This document shows positions 31,882 to 46,178 of a stretch of 64,000 nt of DNA, one piece after another; the stretch's first letter is position 1; every line of letters starts with the position of its first letter. The stretch spans positions 124,001 to 188,000 of the forward strand of contig PYSS01000046.1 in the NCBI GenBank assembly GCA_003049465.1. The letters run 5' to 3'. A model generated the notes under the pieces. The model did no database searches. It saw nothing but the letters and a program-made list of their open reading frames with translations, and had not been told where the DNA came from. Made by a program: the position numbers and the translations under genes. This DNA comes from Magnaporthiopsis rhizophila (lineage: Eukaryota; Ascomycota; Sordariomycetes; Magnaporthales; Magnaporthaceae).

Positions 31882-32302
31882 ATGTCCAAGATCCATCTCG
31901 ACACGGCAAACAACCCTTGGATTTCTCATCAGCGTAAGTCCGTCCGACAGCCAGACGTTGTTGTACTTCAAAAAAGCACTGTTTTTAATCCATCAACATA
32001 CATCATAAATCCTCGCAGGTGCCGAAGAGATCCTGGACTGGATCGGCCGCGTCGTTGAGAACTCGACCAGGGCCGAGGCCGAGCACGAGCACCAAGACGA
32101 GCTCGTCCCGCTCCCCAGCGCATCTCTGGTCCCCACCCCCGGCGCCGGTGTCGGTGCCGGGCCGGGAAGCCTCACGATGCCCCGGAGCACCTCTGCCCTT
32201 TCAACGCCCTCGCTGCGGACGGACCGGCGACGGTTTGGCATGCTGTCGCCCAAAGAACACCAGTCCGCGTGGAACAACATCTGGGCCGGGAATGGCCACT
32301 AA
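31882..32302 (+). CDS. Small conserved-looking protein, 111 aa
   Basis: Two exons, 31882-31933 and 32019-32302, joined over an 85-bp intron (donor GTAAGT, acceptor CTCGCAG) that splits an Arg codon. The product begins MSKIHLDTANNPWISHQ, continues with a helical RAEEILDWIGRVVENSTR segment, has a Pro/Gly-rich middle and ends in SPKEHQSAWNNIWAGNGH. There is no signal peptide or membrane segment. The two-exon structure with good splice sites, and a frame opened only by splicing, argue for a real gene. I do not recognise a characterised family. Confidence 0.68.
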
Positions 32303-32784
32303 GACGAGATACTCTTGCGGAGATGTGCGAGGTTGCGCGCGGCGGGCCGCAAGCTCTTTTTCTGTCCCTTAGAATCGTCGTTACTAGTTTGTAGATTGTT
32401 GGTAGCTGATACCTACCAGACTGTCAAACGGAAGGCATATTGCCTGCATAATAGGGAGAAACCATTTATTTATCTTGGAAAATATTTGGAATTCTGCCCA
32501 ACCGAAGCATGGGTTATACGTCTCCGTTCTATCCCAAGATCAGCGCAAGTACCTTGAGGCGCGAACAGTTGCCTCATCCCGAGAAAAACATCGCGATATG
32601 TCCGAAATCCCATCGAATCCAGCCCGAGATTCCCTCTCTTTCCTACGCCCAGGGATACCAACCACCACGAATCAAGCCCAAATCCAACGTAATCAATGAA
32701 TGAATGCACCGCCCTTTGAAAGAACCCAGTTAAACTGAAACATGCCACCATCCCCGAATCTTGACCCGCCCGACTACAACTGAC
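32303..32784. other. Convergent 3' region before ade6
   Basis: A tail-to-tail spacer of 482 bp with no recognisable element. Confidence 0.5.
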
Positions 32785-35700
32785 CTATCCAACCCATCTA
32801 CGGGCGTTCAGGAACATCTTGAACCACGGTCCGTACTGGCCCCACTTCTCGAGCTGGCCCTCGGGCGCCCAGCTGCACACGTCCGCCATCACGGTCCTCT
32901 CAGGGTGCGGCATCATGGCCAGCACGCGCCCATCGGGGCTGCTGACGCCGGCAATGCCCATCGGGCTGCCGTTCGGCGAGAATGGGTACTGCTCCGTGAC
33001 CTTGCCGTAGTTGTCCGTGTACTTCATCGGGATGAGCCCCTGCTCACTGAGGGACCGAATCGCCGTCGCCGAATCGAACGACGCCCTGCCCTCGCCGTGC
33101 GAGACGACGATGGGCAGCCGCGAGCCAGACATGCCGTCGAAGAACACTGACGACGACGAAGTCTTGGGAAGCTCAATCTGGACCATCGACACTCGCCCCT
33201 CGAACTGCTGTGATGCGTTCTCGACAAAGGTAGGCCAGATGTTCTGCACGCCTGGGATGAGTTCCTTGATCCTTGTGAGCATCTGGCAGCCGTTGCAGAC
33301 GCCGAGAGCGAAGGTTTCTTGTTGTATTACACCAAGTTAGCAACATATTCGCGTTCTTTCAAGGCCGCCATCAAGCCATGGACATACCAGGTCGCTTGAA
33401 AAAATCCTGAAACGTCTTGCGAGCATTATCGTGGAGGAGAATCGACGCAGCCCATCCCTGGCCGGCGCCGAGGACGTCGCCACTATCGAGATGTTAGCCA
33501 CAGTATCAACATCATGAACTATGAGTTGGTTGGGTGATAATGGCACGCACTAGCTGAATCCACCGCAGGCCGCAAGGCCCGAGTATTCCTGAAGCGAGTG
33601 GCCGCCGAGGATATCCGACATGTGAACGTCGACGGCGTCGAAGCCTGCGGCGCGGAAGGCAAATGCCATCTCGGCGTGGCCGTTGACACCTTGCTCGCGC
33701 AGCACGGCAACCTTGGGCCGCGCACTGATCAGACCCCTCAGGTTCGTCATGACGGGCAGCGTCACTTCGGCCGGGTCGAACGTGAGCTTGTAGGACATGC
33801 CGGGGTCACTGGCATCGGCAAGCGCGTCGAACTCGGCTTTGGCACACGCCGGGTTATCCCGCAGCTTCTGCATCTCAAACGACGTGCGTGACCAGATCTG
33901 CTGGAACTCGGCACGGTCCAGCACCGCGAGCGCTGTTCCGCTGCACTTAACGGTGAGCGACTGGTTGGGTGCTGAGCGTGCGTATCCAATCTTCTTGATC
34001 AGGCCCTTGGGCGGGCCGCACGTCGCAAAGCACTCCTTGAACCGCTTCTCGTGCGCCTTGCGCACCTGGAAAACCGCGCCCAGCTCCTCGTTGAAGAGCG
34101 TGTCAAGTATATCCTTGGTCGAGCCTGTTGTGATTAGGTCATCGATCTCGATGTCGACGCCACATCTGCCAGCAAACATCATTTCTGCCACAGTGGTGAG
34201 GAGGCCGCCATCGGATCGGTCGTGGTACGCAAGGACACAGCCATCCTCGTGCAGCTGGTTGATGGCGTCGAAGAAATCGACAAGCAGCTTGGTCGACCGC
34301 ACGTCTGGCGCCTCGTTGCCCAACTGGCCCAGAGTCTGCGCAAGCGCGGAGCCTCCCATGGCCTTCCGTCCCTCGGCGAGGTCCACGAAAAGCAGCACCG
34401 AATCGCCAACCTCCTCGACCCGACGAAGCTGCGGAGTCCAGGTCCTACGCACATCCTCCACGGGCGCGAATGCTGAGATGACAACCGAGACGGGCGCCGT
34501 CACGCTCTTGCTCTCGCCAGTGGCCTTGTCCTTCCACGACGCTTTCATCGAGGTCGAGTCCTTGCCCACGGGAATTGCCAGGCGCATCTTCGGGCACAGG
34601 TCCAGACCAATCGCCCTGACCGCCTCGTACAGCGCCGCGCCCTCACCAGGGTGGTTGACGGCCGCCATCCAGTTGGCCGACAGCTTCACCCGCCTGAGGT
34701 CACCTCTCGTGTTAGGCTCTGCCTGAATATCCGCAGCGCTCAGATTCATGATGCTTTCCGCCACAGCCATGCGCGCCGAGGCGGACGGTGATATCAGCGC
34801 CAGTGTTGGCTTCTCTCCGACTGCCATGGCATCACCCATCCTTGTCTTGTCGTCGGTGCTAAAAGACCCCAGGGTGACGGCAACATCAGCCACGGGAGTT
34901 TGCCAGGGCCCTACCAGCTGGTCTCGCGTTGTCAGGCCCCCCACTGTCCTGTCGCCGATGGTGATGAGGAACATCTTGGAACCGACGGCCGGGAGCATGA
35001 AGACGAGCTCCGCCGCCTTCGTGACCGCCTCGCCGTTGGTAAGAGTCCCGCACTGCGCCTGAAGGCTAGCCGCCGAATCAAACGGTTTGAGGTTCCGCTT
35101 GACCGTCTGGACGGTCCGAACCTGCTTCCGACCAGGTGGGAAAAGGGCGTCCATGGGGAGATCGATCGGGAGGGGATGTTCCGGGGAGTCGCGGTCGGTC
35201 AAGACGAGCCTCGAGTTGTCATTGCTGTCTTTAGGCAGCACCGTCCCGACGGTGGCAAACGGGCAGCGCTCCCTCTGACAGATCCTGGTGAACCTGTTGA
35301 GGTTTTCGCTGTTGACAAGCAGCACATAGCGTTCCTGGGACTCGTTGGCCCAGATTTCCAGGGGCGACATCTTATTGTCGACCGAGTCGATCTGGCGGAG
35401 CTCGAACTTGCCACCAAATCCGGCGTCCCGCACGATCTCAGGCAGCGCGTTGGACAGTCCGCCGGCGCCGACATCGTGGATGAAAGCGAGGGGGTTTTCG
35501 GGGCCCAGCGACACGCACGCGTTGATGACCATCTGTGCCCGGCGCTCCATCTCGGGGTTTCCCCTCTGCACGCTGTTAAAGTCCAGCTCAGCGCTCGCCT
35601 CGCCCGACGCGCTGCTCGAGGCCGCACCACCACCAAGGCCAATCAGCATGGCTGGGCCGCCCAGGACGATGGCGTAGGCTGACGTCTGTACGTCGGCGCC

Positions 35701-37208
35701 GTTTTTAAGGGCATGTTGCGGCCGGCAGGTTCCCTGCCCACCGGCAATCATGATAGGCTTGTGGTAGCCCCTCCACTCGGGCGAATCGCTTGATTCGCCT
35801 CCCTGGCCCCCGGTGTTGGTGAGCAGCGTTCGGAAGCAGCCCGTGAGGGATGCGCGCCCATACTCGTTAGAGAAGCGGGCGCTGCCGATTGGCGCCTCCA
35901 GCATGATGTCCAGACTGCTGGCATAGTGGAACGGCTTGCCAATGTCAACCTCCCACGGGCGCGCCGCTCCTGGAATGTTGAGGTCCGACACAAAGAAGCC
36001 GCAGAGGCCGACCTTGGGAGACGAGCCCCTGCCGACAGCGCCCTCGTCCCTGATCTCGCCACCGGCACCGGTCGCGGCGCCCGGGAACGGCGAGATGGCG
36101 GTTGGATGGTTATGGGTCTCAGCCTTGATGACAGAGTGTTGGACCTCCTTAGTCAACTTCCAGACGCCCGTGTGGTAGTCGGGCGCCCAGTAGTTGGCAG
36201 GGTTACCGCTCAGGACAGCGGCGTTGTCCGAGTAGGCCGAGACGGTGAAATCAGGCGTCTTCTGGTGTGTGTTCTTGATCATCTGGAACAAGCTCGTGTC
36301 CTCGGCCTTGCCATCAATGTTCCAGCTGGCATTGAAGACCTTGTGACGACAGTGCTCCGAGTTGACCTGCGCAAACATGAAGAGCTCGATATCGTGCGGT
36401 GGGCGGCCAAGCACCGTGTACGTCTCGACCAGATACTCCATCTCGGACTGGTCCAGGGCGAGGCCCATGCGCTGGTTGTACTCCTCCAGCGCCTCAACGG
36501 GGGAGCGGCCCTGGTCCTTCTGGGCGAAGATGTCGACCACGGCCAGCCCGGCTCGCTCGCCCAGACCGAACATACCCTCCAGTGATGGCGGTTCCAGCGC
36601 AAGAGTCTCGGTCATGCGGTCGTAGAGCACATGGCGAAACTCGAGGTCTTCCACCGCCACCGAGGCGACGGGCTCGGCAAATTCGATTGTGACGATGCGG
36701 CCCCTCTCTATGCGCTGAACCTGCTCCTTGAGATTGCAGACATGCGCGATGCTTGTGGCCTGCGACGACCACGGACTGATACCGCGCGGGGTAACGTAGA
36801 GTTGAATGCTGGTGCCGGCGTGGCCCGCCGAGGGCGGTAGGCTCGGGTCATTGATCTGGAGGAGATGAGCGACCTTGGCAAGCACGTCTTTGTCGTTCTG
36901 GGGGAATTTGAGATCGATATAGTAAACGCGCTGGCCGCTGACGGACTTGACGCTGCGGCTGGTTGAATTGTTACACTGCGAAGCGAGAGCCAGCCGACGT
37001 TAGCTAACGGCGGATCGCATCACCTCTTTTAACAAGTTTCCATTCTGTGAAGACCCCCAGCAAGGTGAACGACTAGCGGTCGCGCCAGGGCCAGCATCAT
37101 TCAAGGCAGCAGGCGCTGCGCAAAGACGACACAACGTACGCGATCAAGAAGCTTCTGCGCCTCAGCGACAGTGAAGCATTCGCCTCCGATGAGGACCTGG
37201 GGCGCCAT
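32785..37208 (-). CDS. ade6: Phosphoribosylformylglycinamidine synthase (FGAM synthase)
   Basis: Fourth step of de novo purine synthesis: FGAR + glutamine + ATP gives FGAM. Exons on the minus strand are 37208-37140, 36975-33551, 33482-33388 and 33317-32785, 1373 aa, matching yeast Ade6. The start MAPQVLIGGECFTVAEAQKLL is in exon 1. The big second exon carries the synthetase halves, e.g. GYARSAPNQSL and a Gly-rich ATP-site block near GGGAASSSASGEAS. The glutaminase domain spans the last three exons: VAVLREQGVNGHAEMA, GLAACGGFSYGDVLGAGQG, the nucleophile in ALGVCNGCQM, and the His-Glu of MPHPERTVMAD. Introns 2 and 3 lie inside this domain, and splicing restores SYGDV and RPETFALG. It shares a 582-bp divergent promoter region with nse2. 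Confidence 0.98.
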
Positions 37209-37790
37209 GGCGAAGAGGATACGGTGATCACGGCGAATTGGCAATGGCGCCCATGAGAATGCACTGATATCTTGTCTATTTGAAGTCTACCAAAGGTCTA
37301 AGATGGAGGTGGCGCGGGGCTGTGAGAAAAAAACTGTCACCTGGAAGGATGCTGTCATCTCCAAGCCTCTGTCCAGGATCAATGGTGGGGTAGAAGGATT
37401 TTCTGCCGCTTTTTGGGGGTGGGGGCCCCTGGAATTAGGCGGCGGTAAGCCGCCCGCAGCGGGTTTGGGGCGCAGGTCTGCCTCATGCAGCGTGACGATC
37501 ACGTGCCGACCCGTCACTCGATCAGATCCCAGGAACGCGCTTCACTAATGCAATGAGACGCAGACGCGCTCTGATTGATCAACCTACCGCCATCTTTTCT
37601 GAATAGAGCCACGCCGTGAAATCCAGGCTTACATGCTTAGGAATATTCGGGAAATCATTGAAATACGGTGATCAAGTACTGGGACATCCGAGCACCGTCC
37701 AGGCTCACATTGTTAGACCCTCTGAAATCCCTATCGGAGCGCACGCCATCTCACCAATAGAAACCCCACACCCACGCCCTGCCTGCAACC
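37209..37790. promoter_or_regulatory. Divergent promoter region, ade6 and nse2
   Basis: 582 bp between two divergent starts. No TATA box is obvious. A G-run of about 8 with neighbouring Gs (37416-37434) and short dyads are present. No gene is seen. Confidence 0.5.
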
Positions 37791-39213
37791 ATGTCCAGCA
37801 GGCGCCTCGTCCAAGGCGGGGCCTCCTCGGCTAGTCACCGTCCCGGCCGGGATAGGCCAGATGCCGCGCCAGAGATGCCGCCGTGCGAGCGGCCAGCTTT
37901 TACCATGTCCGACACGGCGCGGCAGAGCTTGGCTGGTCTAGTAAACAATACCGAGGCTTTGGCAGAGCTCGAGAGGACCCTCGCCAGCCTGTCCAAGCTG
38001 CTGCCCATCGCCATCAGCAGCATCAACGACCGCCTGATCGAGCGCCGGGAGGACGCCGAGCGGAGGGCCAAGAGGAGGCGGCAGCAGCCGCTTGCTTCGT
38101 CCGAGACCCCCGACGCCGACGCGAGGGTTGAGCAGGCCCTAGCCCATCTCGAGAATGTTGTGCCCGGCCTGTCCGCCGACATAGAAGCCGCGGCGCGCGA
38201 TGTAATCAACTACCGCTATGCGATCCAGGACACCAAGGTGTCGCTGCGTGAGGCCCACGCCTCCGTCCAGGCGCAGCCCCGACAGGCAGCGGCAGCAGCA
38301 GCAGCAGCAGCTCCCGCCAACGGCGCGCATGCTGCCAATGGCGAGGGTGGCCGGCGGCTCCGCTTCCAGAACGTCGAGAACGTCGACGACTTCCTATCCT
38401 CCACCCAGCGGGCCGCAGCGGACGAGGAGGTGGACGAAAACGGCGAGGGAGAGGGCAGCTCCAGGGCATCCCGGCGGGAACGCATCAAAGGCCCGCCCGG
38501 TCCTCTACGTCTGTACGCCGAGGCGCGCAAGGCCAAGGCAGCCGAGTTCGAGGCCCTGTCTGCGTACGACAAGTACGCCGTGGACAATGACTACATCTCG
38601 CTCAAGAAGCATTGGCACGACGCCCTGCACCCGGACGGCACGCAAACCCTCCCAGATGCCCATCGCTGGTTCGACAGCGACGGTAACCCCGTCCTGCCCT
38701 CCGCCGCCGGTGGTGGCGAAGCAGGCGATGGCAACGACGGAGACGACGATCTGATCGTGGCCGGGGTCAGCGACAGCCTCAGGTGCCCATTAACCCTCCG
38801 CGACTTTGAAGAGCCGTATTCGAACAACAAGTGCAAGCACACCTTTGAAAAGTCGGCCATCGTGGACATACTCACCAGAGAGAGGGGCGCACCTCTGGCC
38901 TGTCCGGTGGGCGGGTGCCCAGCGGTATGTATATCCTGGATGATCCTGTTCAAGCTACCTACGTACCTCTCTACCTACCGCGTTGGTGCCATCCGCAAAA
39001 AAGGCTAACAAACTTGACCCTCACAAGACCTTCACATTGAATGACTTTTTCAACGACCTTGTCATGAAACGCAGGGTGGACAGGGCAAATCAGCGGGCAG
39101 AGGAAGAGGAGAGCGACTCAGAAGCCGAGGATGCAGACGGCCCCAGCATGGTCGAGACGGGCGCCCGCAGTCGAGGCAACCGACGCATCAAAGCAGAGAA
39201 GATTAGATCCTAG
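37791..39213 (+). CDS. nse2: SUMO E3 ligase Nse2/Mms21 (SMC5/6 complex)
   Basis: SP-RING SUMO ligase docked on the SMC5/6 complex, acting in DNA repair. Exons are 37791-38924 and 39028-39213, 439 aa. The SP-RING starts near residue 332: CPLTLRDFEEPYSNNKCKHTF ligands (Cys, then Cys-x-His), then the later CPVGGC, with the intron directly after it. Exon 2 continues TFTLNDFFNDLVMKRRVDR and an acidic tail. The N-terminal half is helical (LAELERTLASLSKLLPIAI), as expected for SMC5 binding. A polyalanine run at about 166-174 comes from a GCA-rich stretch. The ATG at 37905 (MSDTARQ) is a second possible start; I keep the first because the frame is open. It is longer than yeast Mms21 but normal for filamentous fungi. 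Confidence 0.9.
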
Positions 39214-39866
39214 TCTTCGGATGAATAGAGGCGCACAATCCGAACCCATGGCAAGCAGCCGCAGACCGCACTGCGGTGCGGCCCTCAACATGGAAATTAG
39301 TACATTGTGAGCTGGCTACGCTGATCTTCTCGCTGCTCATGCGTCTCTCGCCGAACATAAAAACTTTGGCACCTCCCGTATAGCCCCGCGTAAAAAAAAA
39401 AAATCTCGTGGTCAGGATTAGGTCTGTGGCAGTTGTGATAAACGATATCCATCTATCCCACCGCTACCAGGAAATCGGTAAGGCGGAAAAGAAAGGGAGC
39501 CAAAAGGAAAGAGGTAAGGGGAATGGAATAGATGAGGGAATAAGAAGGGAAGAGCACGGGAACGGGAAGGTTATAAGAAATAAAAATAAGATGCAAAGTA
39601 CACATCGGTGGTAACGCAGTGCTATTTCTCTTGTCGTGGAAGAATCCTCTTCTCCTTTTGACAACTGAAAATCAGGTCGTGACTATGCAGATATCGCTCG
39701 ATGCAGTCATAACTAATGTCTATCATATCTCTTGGCGGTACTACTTCATTACACCTCCGGCGTGGCGGCCTTTCATAGTTTACACTCATTGAACAAAGCG
39801 ACCGATTCGGCTGTACACCAACGATACAGACAATGACATGGCTAAGCTCTACGTATCTCTAGATCT
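39214..39866. other. Convergent 3' region, nse2 and creC
   Basis: 653 bp of tail-to-tail spacer. It has an A12 run at about 39393-39404 and a purine-rich stretch at 39475-39600, and no gene. Confidence 0.5.
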
Positions 39867-42534
39867 CTAGCTGCCCTGCTTCTCTCCCGCGTGGGCAGCG
39901 TCTGTCGGACGGCTCCACGTTCGGATATGACCTATCGACTCCGTCAGATGCTGAACGATTTGCTTAGGGGGGACCACTTCGAGAATACGTACCGCTCTTA
40001 CAGCTAGTCATAATAGAATCTTCGGTAAACTCAACCCAGCAGAGTGGGTCTTTGTCTATGCTCTTGGACTAGATGCCCCGATGGTGAGGTTAATGTCGTT
40101 GTCACAAAACACGCGGCCAAAGATAAGGGGGTACGAGCACTCACACAGACTGGAGGCAGCATCGCCGTCTTGGCTCGAGGCACGACCGGGTGTGGTAGCA
40201 CCTTTTCTGCCGGCTCGGAGGCTGTCGACGTGGTGTTCTGTGTATCGGCACGCTGCAGCGGCGATGTGGCCGCCACGCCTCTCTGGATGGCAGCCTGTAC
40301 ATGTTGAGTATCAGCAACTCGCTCGCCTTATCATATTTGAACTAGAAAACAGTATCCTGCATTGACGTGTAGTGAGAATCGGGCTTACGGGGCCAGTGAC
40401 AACTCTGTCACCGCCCACGCTTCCATCCAACAATTCGTGACGGGCCAAACTCACAGCGGCCTTGGGTCTATGGAGCATTCCGACATTGAAGTCCCACAGA
40501 CATAATCGGCAGTCCTCGCCAACGCTGCCGAATCGGTAGTTTTTGGTATCGCACCTCCAGGGGTCGAATGCAACCGAGGTCACCCACGACTGATGTCCCT
40601 GGCATCGCGCGATAAGGGCTGATTCCGCGGGGCACCAGATCGAGATGAGGTCGTCTTGCCCTCCCGTGAGGACGTACTTGCCGTCAGGAGACCAGCACAC
40701 GCAGCTGAGGCCACCGTAGTATGAAAGGAACAGGTCGAGAAGCCTGTGAGAGTTTGTCAGTTTACCACGTCCTGGTTACCGGTGCCTTTAGGCTCGGAAA
40801 GCTTTTGATGGGCACAACTGCGCCTCTGCAATCCATGTACTAACTGTTCCTTCAGATAGTCGATGATGCGCAGGGAGCCGTCTTCCGAGACAACGGCCAG
40901 GTGCCTATTGTCGGGAGAGAAGGAAAAGGCGTTGACACGCTGGTTGGAGAGCTTCCAGACGGACACCGGATTGAACTTCTGGTTTTTGGAGGAGACAGAT
41001 TTGACAACCAGAATCTGCTGGCGGAAGTTGATCCGAGGCTTGGTTCCCGACGTAGCCGCTGCGTCCGGCTCGCCATTCTCCTTGGAGGTGCCGTTCTCCT
41101 CCTCTTCGGGAGAGAAGCTTGCATCCTCCTTCTCCTTATCGTACACGACGAGCGAGCCATCCATGTGAGCCGCCATGAACAGGTTCTCCGACCCAGGGAT
41201 CCAGCGAATCTCAGATACCGGAGTTCCGTTGATGATTCCCTAAGTAAACGGCAAAGTAAGTACCGCAGAAGAAACTCGATTGCCAAAAGTAGGGGCCGGG
41301 GCATGATCACGAAACAAAGGCCCATACATTCTTGTTCAGCCTCGTATATCTCTGTGACATTGGCTCCCACCAGATAACTTCGCCCGTAGAGAAGCCCATG
41401 ACCACGTCTATATGCGTGGTACTCCGGGTGACCTTGTTGACATCGTGGCACAGACAGTGGGCTTTGGTGAACAGAATCTTAGTCAAGTAGTCGGCCTGGA
41501 GGATTGTCAGTAAAAGCTAATAATTGAGCAAGAGTGTTTCGCACAGCGAGCTGCTGTGGCAGCAACCCTAGCAATCACACACCTTGTTCGGCGAGGACAG
41601 GTCTAGCCACTGAAAGGCCCGGTTGATGTTCGCAAAGGCGAACATGCCGTCGCTGGGGCGCTCTGCCAGCCTCTTGGAGAGGTTCTCATGGATTATGACA
41701 CGGGAGATGAAGGAAGAGTTGCTTTTAGTAATGTTATTCTTGGGCTTTCTCCTCTTATTGGCATCCTTAGTGGGGGCTTGTGTGAGGAGCGTGTTCCCTT
41801 GACCGAAGGCTGGCGCGGACGAGGCCAGCTCGCTCGAGGTTGCTCCTTCATCGGTGCTCATGCCCGCGTCCGTGGAGGACTCGCTCTCACGGGATTTCTC
41901 CGGCATGCTTGCCTGTCCGGCGCCACTCTCCTGGAGGCTCGTCGTGGACATGGCGGCCAACGTCTTGTTCGGGGCCGGCGGCGTAGAGCGATCATCTAGG
42001 TTGAGGAGCGACAGCTTGCTGCCTGCAGTGGCGGGCTGGGGAGTGGTAGCCAAGGGGTTGAGGTTCACGGGAGGTGCCTCGGATGGATGGGGCGGGGGCG
42101 TTGCCAAATGCAGGTCCTCCTTGAGTACGTATAAACCTTTGAGGGTTGTGATGATTAGCCTGCATTATGTCATATGCAACATGCATTTGACTGCCGCCCC
42201 CTATTAACGAGGCCAGCAGCTTCAGGTGGTTGGCTCACCCTCTCCAACGAGGAACTGGAACTCAGGCCCCGAGGGGTTCGACAGGATATTGTTTGTCTCG
42301 ATCATGGGCGCGATGTGTCCACCCGCCGCCATAGCTGCGTTGTAGGCAGCCTGGGTGGGGTATCGAGGAGGAGGGGGAAGAACACTACTGTCGCAAAGAG
42401 GAGGTGGATATCAGCAATGGTCTATGCTTGTTCGCGCAAGGGATGCTGAAGACGAAACCAAGAAAGCCTGGAATATTGATGAAGAGTTGAGGCTGTAGCG
42501 TTAAAGGGATCGTAGACGGAGAATCGTACAACAT
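39867..42534 (-). CDS. creC: CreC-like WD40 protein of carbon catabolite repression
   Basis: In Aspergillus, CreC forms a complex with and stabilises the deubiquitinase CreB. Nine exons on the minus strand: 42534-42530, 42384-42239, 42136-41583, 41495-41328, 41239-40845, 40743-40389, 40294-40145, 40068-39993 and 39931-39867, together 637 aa. The first coding exon is only 5 nt (ATGTT); splicing to TGTTCTTCCC gives MFVLPPPPRYP, the CreC-type start. Other landmarks are VGEGLYVLKEDLHLATPPP, FAFANINRAFQWLDLS, GFSTGEVIWWEP, SFSPDNRHLAVVSEDG, CVCWSPDGKYVLTGGQDD and the C-terminal GHIRTW. A Ser/Thr-rich insert fills the region before the WD repeats. The exon 2 acceptor is a CAGTAG tandem, so a one-residue variant (extra Ser) is possible. 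Confidence 0.9.
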
Positions 42535-43552
42535 AGTGACGGCTTGGCTCGAGGCCTGGTCAGAACACGGGTGGGGAGGCACAGGAAGGGACTCCGGAGG
42601 AGGAGGGCGCTTTCCGGTCAGGGGATCTCGGCTCTCGAGTCTGGGTCGCACAGCTCACGAAGCTCGTGGAAATGGCACCTGAAGTGTGTGGGTTGCGAGG
42701 GAGACCGGCAAAATTGCTGTCGGAAAAAGGCAAGGGCAGCGAGGGCAATGTGCGTTGGGAGTTGCGGCTATTGTTGCGCAAAGGAAGCTTCGGTTGTCAA
42801 CAATCGGCGCAAGACCCAGGGCTCGGCTCTGCATGTGCTCAATTGCTTATTGCCCCGTCCCTGTCCATCGCTGCGCGGGCAGGGAGCTACCACATTCGAT
42901 CAGCTTGTGGGGTAATCAGCTCCCCGCCCCTCTTTCCCCGGCTTCTGTCGGAGCATTTGAAGATGTCATGAATTGAAGGCTGAATCCTAATCCAGCAGGC
43001 CGTGCAATTCAAGTACGGGTGATTGATTGTGCAGCGCGCCTGAGAGTTGTAGCATCTATGAGACATCGAAATCGCCATCTTTTAACTTGGATGCAGCGAG
43101 TTCCAGATCCATCAACGGCCAACCATCACTGACTGGCTCAGGGCGGCGTAGCGGCTTGCTTCGCTCGAAAAAAGCCCCACATTCCAATTCATCCAAGTGA
43201 CACAGTTGGTTGGCTGTGACGTGTTGAAAGCTCGGGGCGTACCGAAATTCTGACCAATCAGCAGCGCTGCCATGACACCCTGGCTCCAGCTGCTTTCCTC
43301 CTCTGGACGGAACGGAGAGCTGTCCCGCTGAATCCGACCTCGGACAGCGGGCTGGCACTAGACGCGATTGACTTCCAAGTTGTGCCGCCACCTGCTGTCA
43401 CCTACCAACCACAGCTGATCACCTGGCCTCACTGGCCCGCCTCCTTGGCACAACGACCGCTGCTTCTGTGATCATACTCTTTCCCATGCCACGAGCATAA
43501 CCCCGAAAACGGCGAGCATGCTTTGACGGGAAACGCCCGTCCCAGAGGCAAC
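42535..43552. promoter_or_regulatory. Divergent region between creC and gem1
   Basis: 1018 bp between two divergent starts, expected to carry both promoters and 5' UTRs. Antisense open frames in it show no family. No TATA box stands out. Confidence 0.5.

Positions 43553-46178
<2,626 letters not shown>

Noticed and set aside
33797..34726. 309-codon plus-strand frame opposite ade6
   Set aside because: Antisense to an unmistakable FGAM synthase; Ser-rich composition is the shadow of its codons.
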